The notes under the pieces: model-generated
Seen by the model: the letters and a program-made list of their open reading frames with translations, nothing else
What the model was told of the DNA's origin: nothing
Database searches by the model: none
Program-made: the position numbers and the translations under genes
Source: CAWIXB01 sp963839955
GTDB taxonomy: Bacteria; Actinomycetota; Actinomycetes; JACCUZ01
Direction: 5' to 3'
Assembly: GCA_963839955.1 (NCBI GenBank)
Contig: CAWIXB010000001.1
Location: forward strand, 1,736,001-1,800,000
DNA length: 64,000 nt
Part shown: positions 18,488-26,078 of the stretch, piece after piece
How positions within the stretch are numbered: the stretch's first letter is position 1
How the letters are laid out: each line of letters opens with the position of its first letter

Positions 18488-19144
18488 GTGCTGGTGGGAT
18501 CGCGCAGCGAGACGGGACACGTCCGGCGTCGCAACGAGGACTCGCTCCTGGTCGACGAGGAGGGCGGGGTCTTCGCTGTGCTCGACGGGCTCGGCGGTCA
18601 TCCGGCGGGCGACGTCGCGAGCGCACGGGCGGCGTCCGCCCTGGGCGAGGCGCTCGGCGTCCCTGCGCTGGCCGAGGCCGACGACCCCAAGCCGCTGCTG
18701 CTCTCGGCCGTCGAGGGCGCGCATCAGGCGATCCTGAGCGAGGTCGCCCGTGACGACGACCTGACCGGCATGGCCACCACGCTCGTCCTCGCCGGCGTCA
18801 GCGGCGACGAGGCATGGGTGGTGCACGTGGGCGACAGCCGCGCCTACCTGCTCGCCGACGACCGGTTCCGTCAGGTCACCGAGGACCACGGCATGGGCGG
18901 TTACCTCACCCAGGCGCTCGGGCTGGAGGGCCGGGTCCACCCCGACACCACCAAGGTCACACTTTCGGACGGTGCGCGGCTGCTGCTGTGCACCGACGGC
19001 CTGACGAACATGGTCGACGACGCGAACATCGCGGCGATCGTGTCCCGCGGCGACGACCCTCAGGCGACCTGCGACGCCCTGGTCCAGGCGGCCCTCGACG
19101 CGGGCGGCATCGACAACATCACCGTGGTCCTGCTCGCGACCTGA
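18488..19144 (+). CDS. PP2C-type protein phosphatase
   Basis: 218-residue metal-dependent Ser/Thr phosphatase with the full motif set: GHVRRRNEDS, VLDGLGGHPAGD, MATTLVLA, WVVHVGDSRAYLL, LLLCTDGLTNMVDD and GIDNITVVLL. All metal-binding aspartates are present. No membrane segment. Start GTG 18488 is supported by the -10 box; an upstream ATG at 18458 would add ten residues. Convergent with the AllG gene, 26 bases apart. A place in the catabolic cluster suggests phosphorylation control, but this is only positional. Confidence 0.88.
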   Translation: MLVGSRSETGHVRRRNEDSLLVDEEGGVFAVLDGLGGHPAGDVASARAASALGEALGVPALAEADDPKPLLLSAVEGAHQAILSEVARDDDLTGMATTLVLAGVSGDEAWVVHVGDSRAYLLADDRFRQVTEDHGMGGYLTQALGLEGRVHPDTTKVTLSDGARLLLCTDGLTNMVDDANIAAIVSRGDDPQATCDALVQAALDAGGIDNITVVLLAT

Positions 19145-19170
19145 GTGGCTTGCGCCGACCACAGCTCGGG

Positions 19171-20583
19171 CTAGAACGGCGGTGCGAGCTCGGCCAGCGC
19201 CGACACGGCGGCCGGGAAGATCGAGGCGGGCGGGTTGACGATGCCGGCGCCGACTTGGCCGGTGCCGGCCACCTTGCCCGCCATGCCGGTGTTGATGTGG
19301 GGAAGGATGCCGGTCCGCACCACGCGGGTGACGTCGATACCGGTCGGCGTGCCGCGGAAGTCGAGGACCGGGATCTGGTACGTCGGGTTCTCGGCCAGCG
19401 TGATCTCGTACATCAGCTGGGTCGCGGCGATCGCCTCCGGCACACCACCGCCGACGAACCGCACGATCGCCGGGGCAGCGGCCATCGCGAAGCCGCCGAT
19501 GCCGGCCGTCTCGGTGATCGCCGAGTCACCGATGTCGGGATTCGCGTCCTCCGGTCCGAACGACCCGAGATACAGCCCGTCCGGTGTGTTGGCCGGGCCG
19601 ACGAACCACGCGTCGCCGGTGCCGGACACCTGGATGCCGAAGTCGGTGCCGTTGCGCGACATGGCCACGACCAGTGTCGAGCCGGGCACGTCGCGCGCCG
19701 CGTCGGTCGCGAGCTTGCACGCGGGCATGCCGAGATTGAGGAAGAAGTGGTCGTTGCCCGCGATGAATCGGCAGACCTTCGCCACGTCGGCCGACGGCGC
19801 CCCCGAGTCGATCAGCGACGGCAGGAGCTCGCGCACGAACATCAGCGTCCCGGCCCGGTTGCGGTTGTGCCCCTCGTCGCCCATCTGCAGCATCTGGGCC
19901 GCGATGGCCTTGACGTCGACCGGCCCGCCGGCGCGCACCGCGGACTGCAGCAGCGGACCCACCACCGCCGACATCCAGCGCAGCTGGTCGACGACCTCCG
20001 GCCCGTAGGCGCCGTAGCGCAGCACCTTGCCGAGCCCTTCGTTCAGCGAGCAGTACGCCGTCCCGCCGTGCCGCGGATCGCGCAGCTCGAACAGCCACAT
20101 CGACGGGCTCACCACGCCGGCCATCGGGCCCACCGCGCTGTGGTGGTGGCACGAGTCCAGGGCGATGCGCTTGCCCGCAGACAGCAGCTCCTCGGCACGC
20201 TCCGGCGAGTCGGCCATACCCTCGAGCAGCATTGCGCCGATGAGCGCACCACGCAGTGGACCCGATGCGCGGTCCCACTCGATGGGCGGCCCGGCGTGGT
20301 AGAACGCGCCGCGCTCCAGACCGAGCGCCTCGTGCGCCGGGCGTACGTCGACGAGCTCGGCGCCCGCGGACAGCAGCCGCCCGACCGCCGTCGCGTTGGC
20401 CTCTTCGCGCCGCGGGTCGGCCATCACCCGGGCCAGGGCGCCCTCGATACCGTCGTCCGGTGGCCGCCAGTCGACCTCGTCCACCGGCACCGCCTGCGCG
20501 GTCAACGCCTCGGCGAACATCGACACCCCCGCGCTGATCACCCGCGGCTCGGCCGACAGCAGCGACGACGGCTCCCCGGTCAC
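19171..20583 (-). CDS. DUF1116 protein, YlbE/AllG-like (oxamate carbamoyltransferase component)
   Basis: 470 residues of the DUF1116 family, which includes E. coli YlbE (AllG). Recognisable stretches are SCHHHSAVGPMAGVVSPSMW, GDEGHNRNRAG and GIGGFAMAAAPAIVRFVGG. In E. coli, FdrA (AllF), YlbE (AllG) and YlbF (AllH) together have been reported to be the long-missing oxamate carbamoyltransferase of allantoin breakdown. Start is the GTG at 20583, which overlaps the FdrA stop (GTGA). Third gene of a minus-strand operon allH-fdrA-allG. No carbamate kinase gene is in the window. Confidence 0.85.
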   Translation of the reverse strand: MTGEPSSLLSAEPRVISAGVSMFAEALTAQAVPVDEVDWRPPDDGIEGALARVMADPRREEANATAVGRLLSAGAELVDVRPAHEALGLERGAFYHAGPPIEWDRASGPLRGALIGAMLLEGMADSPERAEELLSAGKRIALDSCHHHSAVGPMAGVVSPSMWLFELRDPRHGGTAYCSLNEGLGKVLRYGAYGPEVVDQLRWMSAVVGPLLQSAVRAGGPVDVKAIAAQMLQMGDEGHNRNRAGTLMFVRELLPSLIDSGAPSADVAKVCRFIAGNDHFFLNLGMPACKLATDAARDVPGSTLVVAMSRNGTDFGIQVSGTGDAWFVGPANTPDGLYLGSFGPEDANPDIGDSAITETAGIGGFAMAAAPAIVRFVGGGVPEAIAATQLMYEITLAENPTYQIPVLDFRGTPTGIDVTRVVRTGILPHINTGMAGKVAGTGQVGAGIVNPPASIFPAAVSALAELAPPF

Positions 20584-22073
20584 GTGCCCACCTCCACGAG
20601 CTCGACGGCCGCCCGGGCTGCTGCCGCGTTGGACAGGTGCACCGATGCGCCCGCCGCAAGCAGCGCGGCGGTCTGCCGGTCCAGTCCCTGCGGGTCGTCG
20701 GCCGCGCCGCACAGTGACACGACCACCGCAAGCGAGCGATCGTCGTCCGAAGCGGTACGCCGAGCCGCCGCGATCGCCGGGGCCAGCTCGCTCGCGGGGT
20801 CAGGATGTGACCCGTGGCCGAGCACGACGTCGAGCAGCGCCACCCCCGCGGTCGGGTCGGCAGCCTCGACGGCAAGCCGTTCGAGCCGCGAGCGCTGGTC
20901 GATCATCGGATGGGCCCGCCCCTGGGTCAGCGCGTCGTCGCCGAAGTCGACCATCAGATGTCCGTCGGTGCGCAGGTCGGCACCCACGGCCCAGTCGGGC
21001 TCGAGCGGGATGTTCGAGGCGATCCGCCCCAACGACTCGGCCGCGATGACCATCGCCTCGTCGCAGAGCGTGCCGCCGGCGAAGAGCCCGCGCAGAGTGC
21101 CGCCAGCCTTCGGCGCGCCTGCCGCCGGCCACCCCGCGGGCTCGCTCCACGAACCTCCAACCGCCTCGACGGCGGCGCGCGCGGCCGCCGTGAGGTCCGG
21201 ACGCCCGCGGCCGAGCAGTGCGAGCTGCACCGGCGTGGCCAACGACGCGGCGAACGCCGCGATCTGCTCGGCCACCTCCGGCGCGGGCGGCTTCGACACG
21301 ACGACGACGAGCTCAGTCGCGGGGTCGGTGTCGAGCATCTCCAGCGCCTGCCGGGTCGACCGGCCGCCGACCTCGGACGACAGGTCGCGCCCTCCCACCC
21401 CGAGGCAGTGGCTCACGCCGGTGCCGGCGCCGTCGAGCAGGCACATCACCTGTTGTGCGCCGGTGCCCGAGGCCGCGACCAGACCGACCGGGCCGGGACG
21501 CACCGCGTTGGCGAACCCGAGGCCGACACCGCCGACGGCCGCGGTACCGCAGTCGGGACCCATCACCAGCAGGCCCCGCCGGGCACCTTCGTCCTTCAGC
21601 CGCACCTCCGCGGCCACCGGCACGTTGTCACTGAACAGCATCACGTGCAGCCCCGCCTCGAGCGCGTCCATGGCCTCGGTGAAGGCGTGCTGCCCCGGCA
21701 CCGAGACCAGCGCGAGGTTCGCCTCGGTACGCCGAGCCGCCGCCCCGATGCTCCGCGCCGGCGGTGCCGCCCCCAGCCCGCCACCACCCGGGCTGCCCGC
21801 CGACGAGCGGGTGAGCGCGGTGTCGACCTCGGCCCGGCCGCGGGCGAGCGCGTCGTCGTCGCCGGCCCGGATCGCCACGAGCAGGTCGTTGGCCCCAGCC
21901 CCGGACGGCGGGTCGAAGCCCATGCCGCGCAGCGTCTCGAGGTTGAGCGACGTCGCCATCGCGACCTGCGCGGCCTCGACGCCGGCGACGTCGGCGACCG
22001 CGCGACTGACCTGCATCAGCGTCACCGAGTCGTGGTACTCGCCATGACGCACGTCGACGACCGTCGTTGCCAT
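20580..22073 (-). CDS. fdrA: FdrA-like protein (AllF; succinyl-CoA synthetase alpha-type fold)
   Basis: 497 residues. The middle has the CoA-ligase-like pattern VMGPDCGTAAVGGVGLGFAN, then GLVAASGTGAQQVMCLLDGA and CLGVGGRDLSSEVGG, as in FdrA of E. coli. The N-terminal MATTVVDVRHGEYHDSVTLM is also typical. Role inferred: subunit of an oxamate carbamoyltransferase or a related carbamoyl/acyl transfer complex with the two neighbouring proteins. The ATG at 22073 overlaps the previous stop by one base (TGATG), so the three proteins are made together. Confidence 0.88.
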   Translation of the reverse strand: MATTVVDVRHGEYHDSVTLMQVSRAVADVAGVEAAQVAMATSLNLETLRGMGFDPPSGAGANDLLVAIRAGDDDALARGRAEVDTALTRSSAGSPGGGGLGAAPPARSIGAAARRTEANLALVSVPGQHAFTEAMDALEAGLHVMLFSDNVPVAAEVRLKDEGARRGLLVMGPDCGTAAVGGVGLGFANAVRPGPVGLVAASGTGAQQVMCLLDGAGTGVSHCLGVGGRDLSSEVGGRSTRQALEMLDTDPATELVVVVSKPPAPEVAEQIAAFAASLATPVQLALLGRGRPDLTAAARAAVEAVGGSWSEPAGWPAAGAPKAGGTLRGLFAGGTLCDEAMVIAAESLGRIASNIPLEPDWAVGADLRTDGHLMVDFGDDALTQGRAHPMIDQRSRLERLAVEAADPTAGVALLDVVLGHGSHPDPASELAPAIAAARRTASDDDRSLAVVVSLCGAADDPQGLDRQTAALLAAGASVHLSNAAAARAAVELVEVGT

Positions 22074-22900
22074 CACGCCACCTCCGAGCCGGGTGCCCCG
22101 GCGCGGGCGCCCACGCGGACCGCCGTGCGCACGCCGTGTGCCATCGCCAGCCCCGACGAGTGGCCGACCGCGATCAGCCGGGCGACGGGCAGGGTTACCG
22201 AGTCGTCGCTGCCGAGTGCGTCGACGACGTCGAGCAACGGGGGGATCCCGTGCCCACCGACCGCGTGGCCGAGCAGCGTCGCGCTCAACGCCGTCGTACG
22301 CCGACGGGCCTCTGCCGTCACCACGGCGCTGAACTCGCGCCGCCACGAGTCGTCGGCCGCGTGCGATGCCACCATCATCCCGGCCAGCACGTCGTCGCCC
22401 GCCGGGGTCAGCCCGTCGCCGAGTCCGAGCAGCGCGACGGCGGCCCGCTGCACGCCGTCGGTGTCGCAGTCGGACAACGCGCGTTCGAGAGCCGCCACGC
22501 CGTCGGTGAGCTGCCCCGGCAGCGGCGGGAGGTCGGCAAGGTCGGCAAGGTCGGCATGGTCGGTGCGTGGTCCGGACGCCCATCGGTGCGGAACCCGCGG
22601 TTGCCACCACCGTGCGACGTGCCAGGACAACGGACCTGCGCCGACCCGGCCGTCGCCCACCGTCGCGGGCATCCCCACCGAGACCGCACCGAACGGCCGA
22701 GTCGACCTCGGTTGCGCGACGACCACCGCGCACGGCAGACGGAGCGCGTCGGCGGACTCCACCGCGACCACCGTGGCGCCGGCCAGCTCAGCGACATAGA
22801 CGGCGGACGGGAACACTCCGACCACGACGGCATCGCGCGCCGGACCGGCCAGGAGCCCGCGGAGGAGGGCGCTGGCGGCCGCAGGCGTCGTGACGCTCAT
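22073..22900 (-). CDS. DUF2877 protein, YlbF/AllH-like
   Basis: 275 residues of the DUF2877 family. The conserved stretch is LLGLGDGLTPAGDDVLAGMM, with GHAVGGHGIPPLLDVVDALG downstream. Start is the ATG at 22900, preceded by GCAGGAGCAC as ribosome-binding site; the frame continues upstream without similarity. First gene of the minus-strand operon, transcribed away from the permease. Contains a short DLADLADL repeat. Function inferred from the E. coli AllFGH complex. Confidence 0.82.
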   Translation of the reverse strand: MSVTTPAAASALLRGLLAGPARDAVVVGVFPSAVYVAELAGATVVAVESADALRLPCAVVVAQPRSTRPFGAVSVGMPATVGDGRVGAGPLSWHVARWWQPRVPHRWASGPRTDHADLADLADLPPLPGQLTDGVAALERALSDCDTDGVQRAAVALLGLGDGLTPAGDDVLAGMMVASHAADDSWRREFSAVVTAEARRRTTALSATLLGHAVGGHGIPPLLDVVDALGSDDSVTLPVARLIAVGHSSGLAMAHGVRTAVRVGARAGAPGSEVA

Positions 22901-23097
22901 GTGCTCCTGCTTCCACGCGCAGTCACGGGTTCCTCCAGCCGGGCGGACGACGACGTCAGTGCGGGAAACGTACAACCGAGGGCCCCCATGTCTGTCCGGA
23001 AACCCCGTACGGCGTCCCACACTCGGACGTATGGTTCCGCCAACCTAGGTGCTGGTGTGACGCAGGTCACGCTGGTTCGCAGCCCTCAGGAGGGGAC
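22901..23097. promoter_or_regulatory. Divergent promoter region between allH and the permease gene
   Basis: 197 bases between two genes pointing away from each other. On the plus strand TATGGT (23030-23035) could be the permease -10 box. GTGAC-gcag-GTCAC at 23057-23070 is a perfect inverted repeat lying in the resulting leader, flanked on both sides by GCTGGT: a candidate operator for a local repressor. No regulator gene of a metabolite-sensing family is adjacent. AGGAGGGG precedes the permease ATG. Confidence 0.4.
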
Positions 23098-24585
23098 ATG
23101 GCACTCGGTTGGAAGGTCGTGCATGGTGGCAAGACTCCGCCGCCAGGCGAGGTAGTAGGGCCGGACGAACGACTGTCCTGGCCCAGAACTGTCGGCATCG
23201 GCGCACAGCACGTCGTAGCCATGTTCGGCGCAACCTTCGTGTTCCCGCTGGTGATGGGTCTCGACCCGAACCTCGCGATCATGATGTCCGGCGTCGCGAC
23301 GATCCTCTTCCTTCTCATCACGCAGAACCGGGTGCCGAGCTACCTCGGCACCAGCGCCTCGTTCGTCGGTGGCGTCATCGCGATCCGGGCGGCCAACGGC
23401 GGCGACGCCGCTGACCCGGTCGTGATCGGCTCGATCCTGGTCGCCGGCCTGGTGCTGGCCGCGGCGGGCATGCTGATCAGTTATCTCGGAATCGGCATCA
23501 TCCACCGCATCTTCCCGCCGGTCGTGACCGGCGGCGTGGTCATGCTGATCGGCTTCGGGCTCGCCTACGTCGTGGCCGACATCTACTGGGGGCAGGACCG
23601 GTGGGTCGCGATGATCACGATGACCGCGGTCTTCCTTATGACGGTGATCCTGCGGGGGTTCTGGGCCCGCATCGCCATCCTGCTCGCTCTCGTCTTCGGC
23701 TTCGCCCTCTCGTGGGTGCTCGACAAGACCATCGGCGACATCACGTCCTTCAACCCGGGCGCCGGGGCGGTCGACACGCACCCGCGGGTCAACTTCGACG
23801 GTGTGGAGAGTGCCGACTGGATCGGCTTCCCCGACCTGACCTCGCCCGACTTCAAGATGTCCGCGATCCTGCTGGTGCTGCCAGCAGTCATCGCGCTCAT
23901 AGCCGAGAACACCGGCCACGTCAAGGCCGTCGCCGCGATGACCAAGCGCGACCTCGACCCGATGATCGGCCGCGCGATCATGGCCGACGGCGTCGGCACC
24001 GCCATCAGCTCGTCGGTCGGTGGCTCGCCCACCACGACGTACGCCGAGAACATCGGCGTCATGGCGGCCACCCGCGTCTACTCGACGGCGGCGTACTACG
24101 TCGCCGGTGGCGTGGCGATCCTGTTCGGCCTGTGCCCGAAGTTCGGCGCACTGATCGCGGCGACGCCCGGCGGAGTGCTCGGCGGCATCACCGTCGTCCT
24201 CTACGGGATGATCGGCCTGCTCGGTGCCAAGATCTGGGTGGAGAACCGGGTGGACTTCGGCAACCCGATCAACCTGGTGCCGATCGGCGCGGGCATCATC
24301 CTCGCGGTGGGCCCGGTCCGGCACGCGATCACGGATGACTTCGTTCTCGAGGGGATCGCACTCGGCACCATCGTGCTCCTCGCGGGCTACCACCTGCTGC
24401 GCTGGCTCGCACCGGCGTACATGAGGGAGGGACTGGACGACCACCCGGCTCTCGACGAGAGCGCTACCGCCGCCGCACAGCACGGGGGAGCGCACCGGTC
24501 AACCACCGGCGGGCCCACCGGTGGTGCTGCCCAGGCGCCGCCGGGCCCACGGAGCGGGCAGGAGACGCACGAGACGAACACCTAG
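23098..24585 (+). CDS. NCS2 nucleobase permease, UraA/RutG type
   Basis: 495-residue membrane protein of the NCS2 family with about 12 to 14 hydrophobic segments. Diagnostic stretches are QHVVAMFGATFVFPLVMGL near residue 39, ITQNRVPSYLGTSASFVG, and GSPTTTYAENIGVMAATRVY, which match uracil permeases (UraA, RutG) better than xanthine permeases. A low-complexity tail of about 50 residues (APPGPRSGQETHETNT) is probably cytoplasmic. ATG at 23098 with AGGAGGGG upstream. The likely cargo is uracil or a related pyrimidine or N-heterocycle, which supplies a lead to the substrate of the molybdenum hydroxylase that follows. Confidence 0.87.
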   Translation: MALGWKVVHGGKTPPPGEVVGPDERLSWPRTVGIGAQHVVAMFGATFVFPLVMGLDPNLAIMMSGVATILFLLITQNRVPSYLGTSASFVGGVIAIRAANGGDAADPVVIGSILVAGLVLAAAGMLISYLGIGIIHRIFPPVVTGGVVMLIGFGLAYVVADIYWGQDRWVAMITMTAVFLMTVILRGFWARIAILLALVFGFALSWVLDKTIGDITSFNPGAGAVDTHPRVNFDGVESADWIGFPDLTSPDFKMSAILLVLPAVIALIAENTGHVKAVAAMTKRDLDPMIGRAIMADGVGTAISSSVGGSPTTTYAENIGVMAATRVYSTAAYYVAGGVAILFGLCPKFGALIAATPGGVLGGITVVLYGMIGLLGAKIWVENRVDFGNPINLVPIGAGIILAVGPVRHAITDDFVLEGIALGTIVLLAGYHLLRWLAPAYMREGLDDHPALDESATAAAQHGGAHRSTTGGPTGGAAQAPPGPRSGQETHETNT

Positions 24586-24605
24586 CCCGTACGACGCGGG
24601 ACAGG

Positions 24606-24649
24606 CGAGGGCCGCGCGGCCCCCAACACGGTGAGCCGCGCGGTCCTCG
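24606..24649 (+). terminator. Hairpin between the permease and coxM genes
   Basis: CGAGGGCCGCGCGGC (24606-24620) pairs with GCCGCGCGGTCCTCG (24635-24649), a 15-bp stem with one G-U pair and a 14-base loop. It sits 20 bases after the permease stop. It should end or reduce transcription before the hydroxylase genes. Confidence 0.6.
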
Positions 24650-24684
24650 CACGTTCCGCCCCCCGATAGGAGAGGATCAGCCGG

Positions 24685-25548
24685 GTGAAGCCGTCACCGT
24701 TCGCCTACCTCGCGCCCTCGTCGCTGGACGAGGCAGTGGCGGTGCTGGCTGACATCGGTCACGACGGCAAGGTGCTCGCCGGCGGCCAGAGCCTGGTGCC
24801 GATCCTCAACATGCGCCTCGCCGCGCCCGCGCACATCGTCGACATCAACGGCATCGACGGGCTCGGCTACGTGCGCGTCGAGCGGGAGGGCGTACGCATC
24901 GGGGCTCTCGCGCGGCACGCGGAGGTGGAACGCGACCCGGCCGCGCGGGAGGCGTTGCCCTTGCTCGGCCAGGCCCTCCGGCTCGTCGCGCACCCGGTGA
25001 TCCGAAACCGTGGCACCACCGTCGGCAGCCTTGCCCACGCCGACCCCAGCGGTGAGATGACCGCTGTCCTGGCACTGCTGGGTGGCTCGATCGAGGCAGC
25101 GAGTCAGGGCTCGACGCGCACCATCGAGGCCGCCGACTTCTTCGTCGGCCCGCTCGAGTCGTCGCTGTCTGCCGGCGAACTCGCCGTGTCGGCGTTCTTC
25201 CCGTCGCTGCCGGAGCACACCGGGACGACGTTCATGGAGGTGGCCCGCCGCCACGGCGACTACGCCGTCTGCGGGCTGGCCGCCGCCGTGACCCTCGACG
25301 GGGCCGGCGCAGTGACCGTCGCGCGCGCGGCGTACATCTCCGTCGCCGCGACACCGGTCGTCCTCGACCTGTCGGCATCTCTGACGGGCAGTGACCCCCG
25401 CGACGCCGACTGGGCCGCCGCCGGCGACGCCGCGGCCGACCAGGTCGATCCCGAGCCCGACATCCACGCGAGCGCCGACTACCGCCGACACCTGGTGCGC
25501 GTGCTGACCGCGCGGGCGCTGGCCGAGGCCGCGGGGAGGGCGGCATGA
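24685..25548 (+). CDS. Molybdenum hydroxylase FAD-binding medium subunit (CoxM-like)
   Basis: 287 residues. FAD-binding motifs are AGGQSLVPILNMRLA (about residues 32-46) and TVGSLAHADPSGEM (about 112-125), followed by the C-terminal CO dehydrogenase flavoprotein domain. It passes electrons from the [2Fe-2S] subunit to the acceptor. GTG at 24685 with TAGGAGAGG upstream. Order coxM-coxS-coxL with overlapping ends is that of the CO dehydrogenase/aldehyde oxidase type of three-subunit enzyme. Confidence 0.92.
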   Translation: MKPSPFAYLAPSSLDEAVAVLADIGHDGKVLAGGQSLVPILNMRLAAPAHIVDINGIDGLGYVRVEREGVRIGALARHAEVERDPAAREALPLLGQALRLVAHPVIRNRGTTVGSLAHADPSGEMTAVLALLGGSIEAASQGSTRTIEAADFFVGPLESSLSAGELAVSAFFPSLPEHTGTTFMEVARRHGDYAVCGLAAAVTLDGAGAVTVARAAYISVAATPVVLDLSASLTGSDPRDADWAAAGDAAADQVDPEPDIHASADYRRHLVRVLTARALAEAAGRAA

Positions 25549-26078
25549 GCGAGTCCGTCGAGACGACGTACGACGTGGTGCTGCACGTCAACGGTGTGCC
25601 CCGCACCGCCACCGTGCCCGGACGGCGGCTGCTCTCCGACTGCCTGCGCCACGACCTGCAGCTGACCGGCACCCACGTCGGGTGCGAGCACGGCGTGTGC
25701 GGTGCCTGCACCGTGCTCGTCGACGGCCGGCCGATGCGCTCCTGCCTGCTCCTCGCGGTGGGAGCACAGGGCCGGGAGATCACGACGGTCGAAGGGCTCG
25801 GCGGTCCCGAGGACCTGCACCCCGTGCAGCGGGCGTTCCGCGAGTGCCACGGCTTGCAGTGCGGCTTCTGCACGCCCGGCTTCCTCACCACGATCGCGGG
25901 CTTCCTCGAGGAGAACCCGGCGCCAACCGAGAGCGAGGCGCGCGAGGCGATCTCGGGCAACCTGTGCCGCTGCACCGGCTACCAGAACATCGTCAAGGCA
26001 ACCCTGCGGGCCGCCGAGCTGCGTGCTTCCAAGCAGCGGGGGACCGAGCTGCCGACGTCGGGGGAGGACGGCGCGTGA
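25545..26078 (+). CDS. Molybdenum hydroxylase [2Fe-2S] small subunit (CoxS-like)
   Basis: 177 residues. The plant-type ferredoxin cluster is bound by Cys47, Cys52, Cys55 and Cys67 (GCEHGVCGAC then C), the second cluster near the molybdenum by Cys106, Cys109, Cys141 and Cys143 (CGFC and CRC in NLCRCTGYQNIV). All eight ligands are present, so the electron path is complete. The ATG overlaps the coxM stop (ATGA). The C-terminal 20 residues are a polar extension. Confidence 0.95.
   Translation: MSESVETTYDVVLHVNGVPRTATVPGRRLLSDCLRHDLQLTGTHVGCEHGVCGACTVLVDGRPMRSCLLLAVGAQGREITTVEGLGGPEDLHPVQRAFRECHGLQCGFCTPGFLTTIAGFLEENPAPTESEAREAISGNLCRCTGYQNIVKATLRAAELRASKQRGTELPTSGEDGA

Noticed and set aside
18814..22047. 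Open plus-strand frame of over 1000 codons across the PP2C, DUF1116 and FdrA genes
   Set aside because: It crosses genes on both strands, has low-complexity content and no recognisable domain; the minus-strand genes are conserved families.
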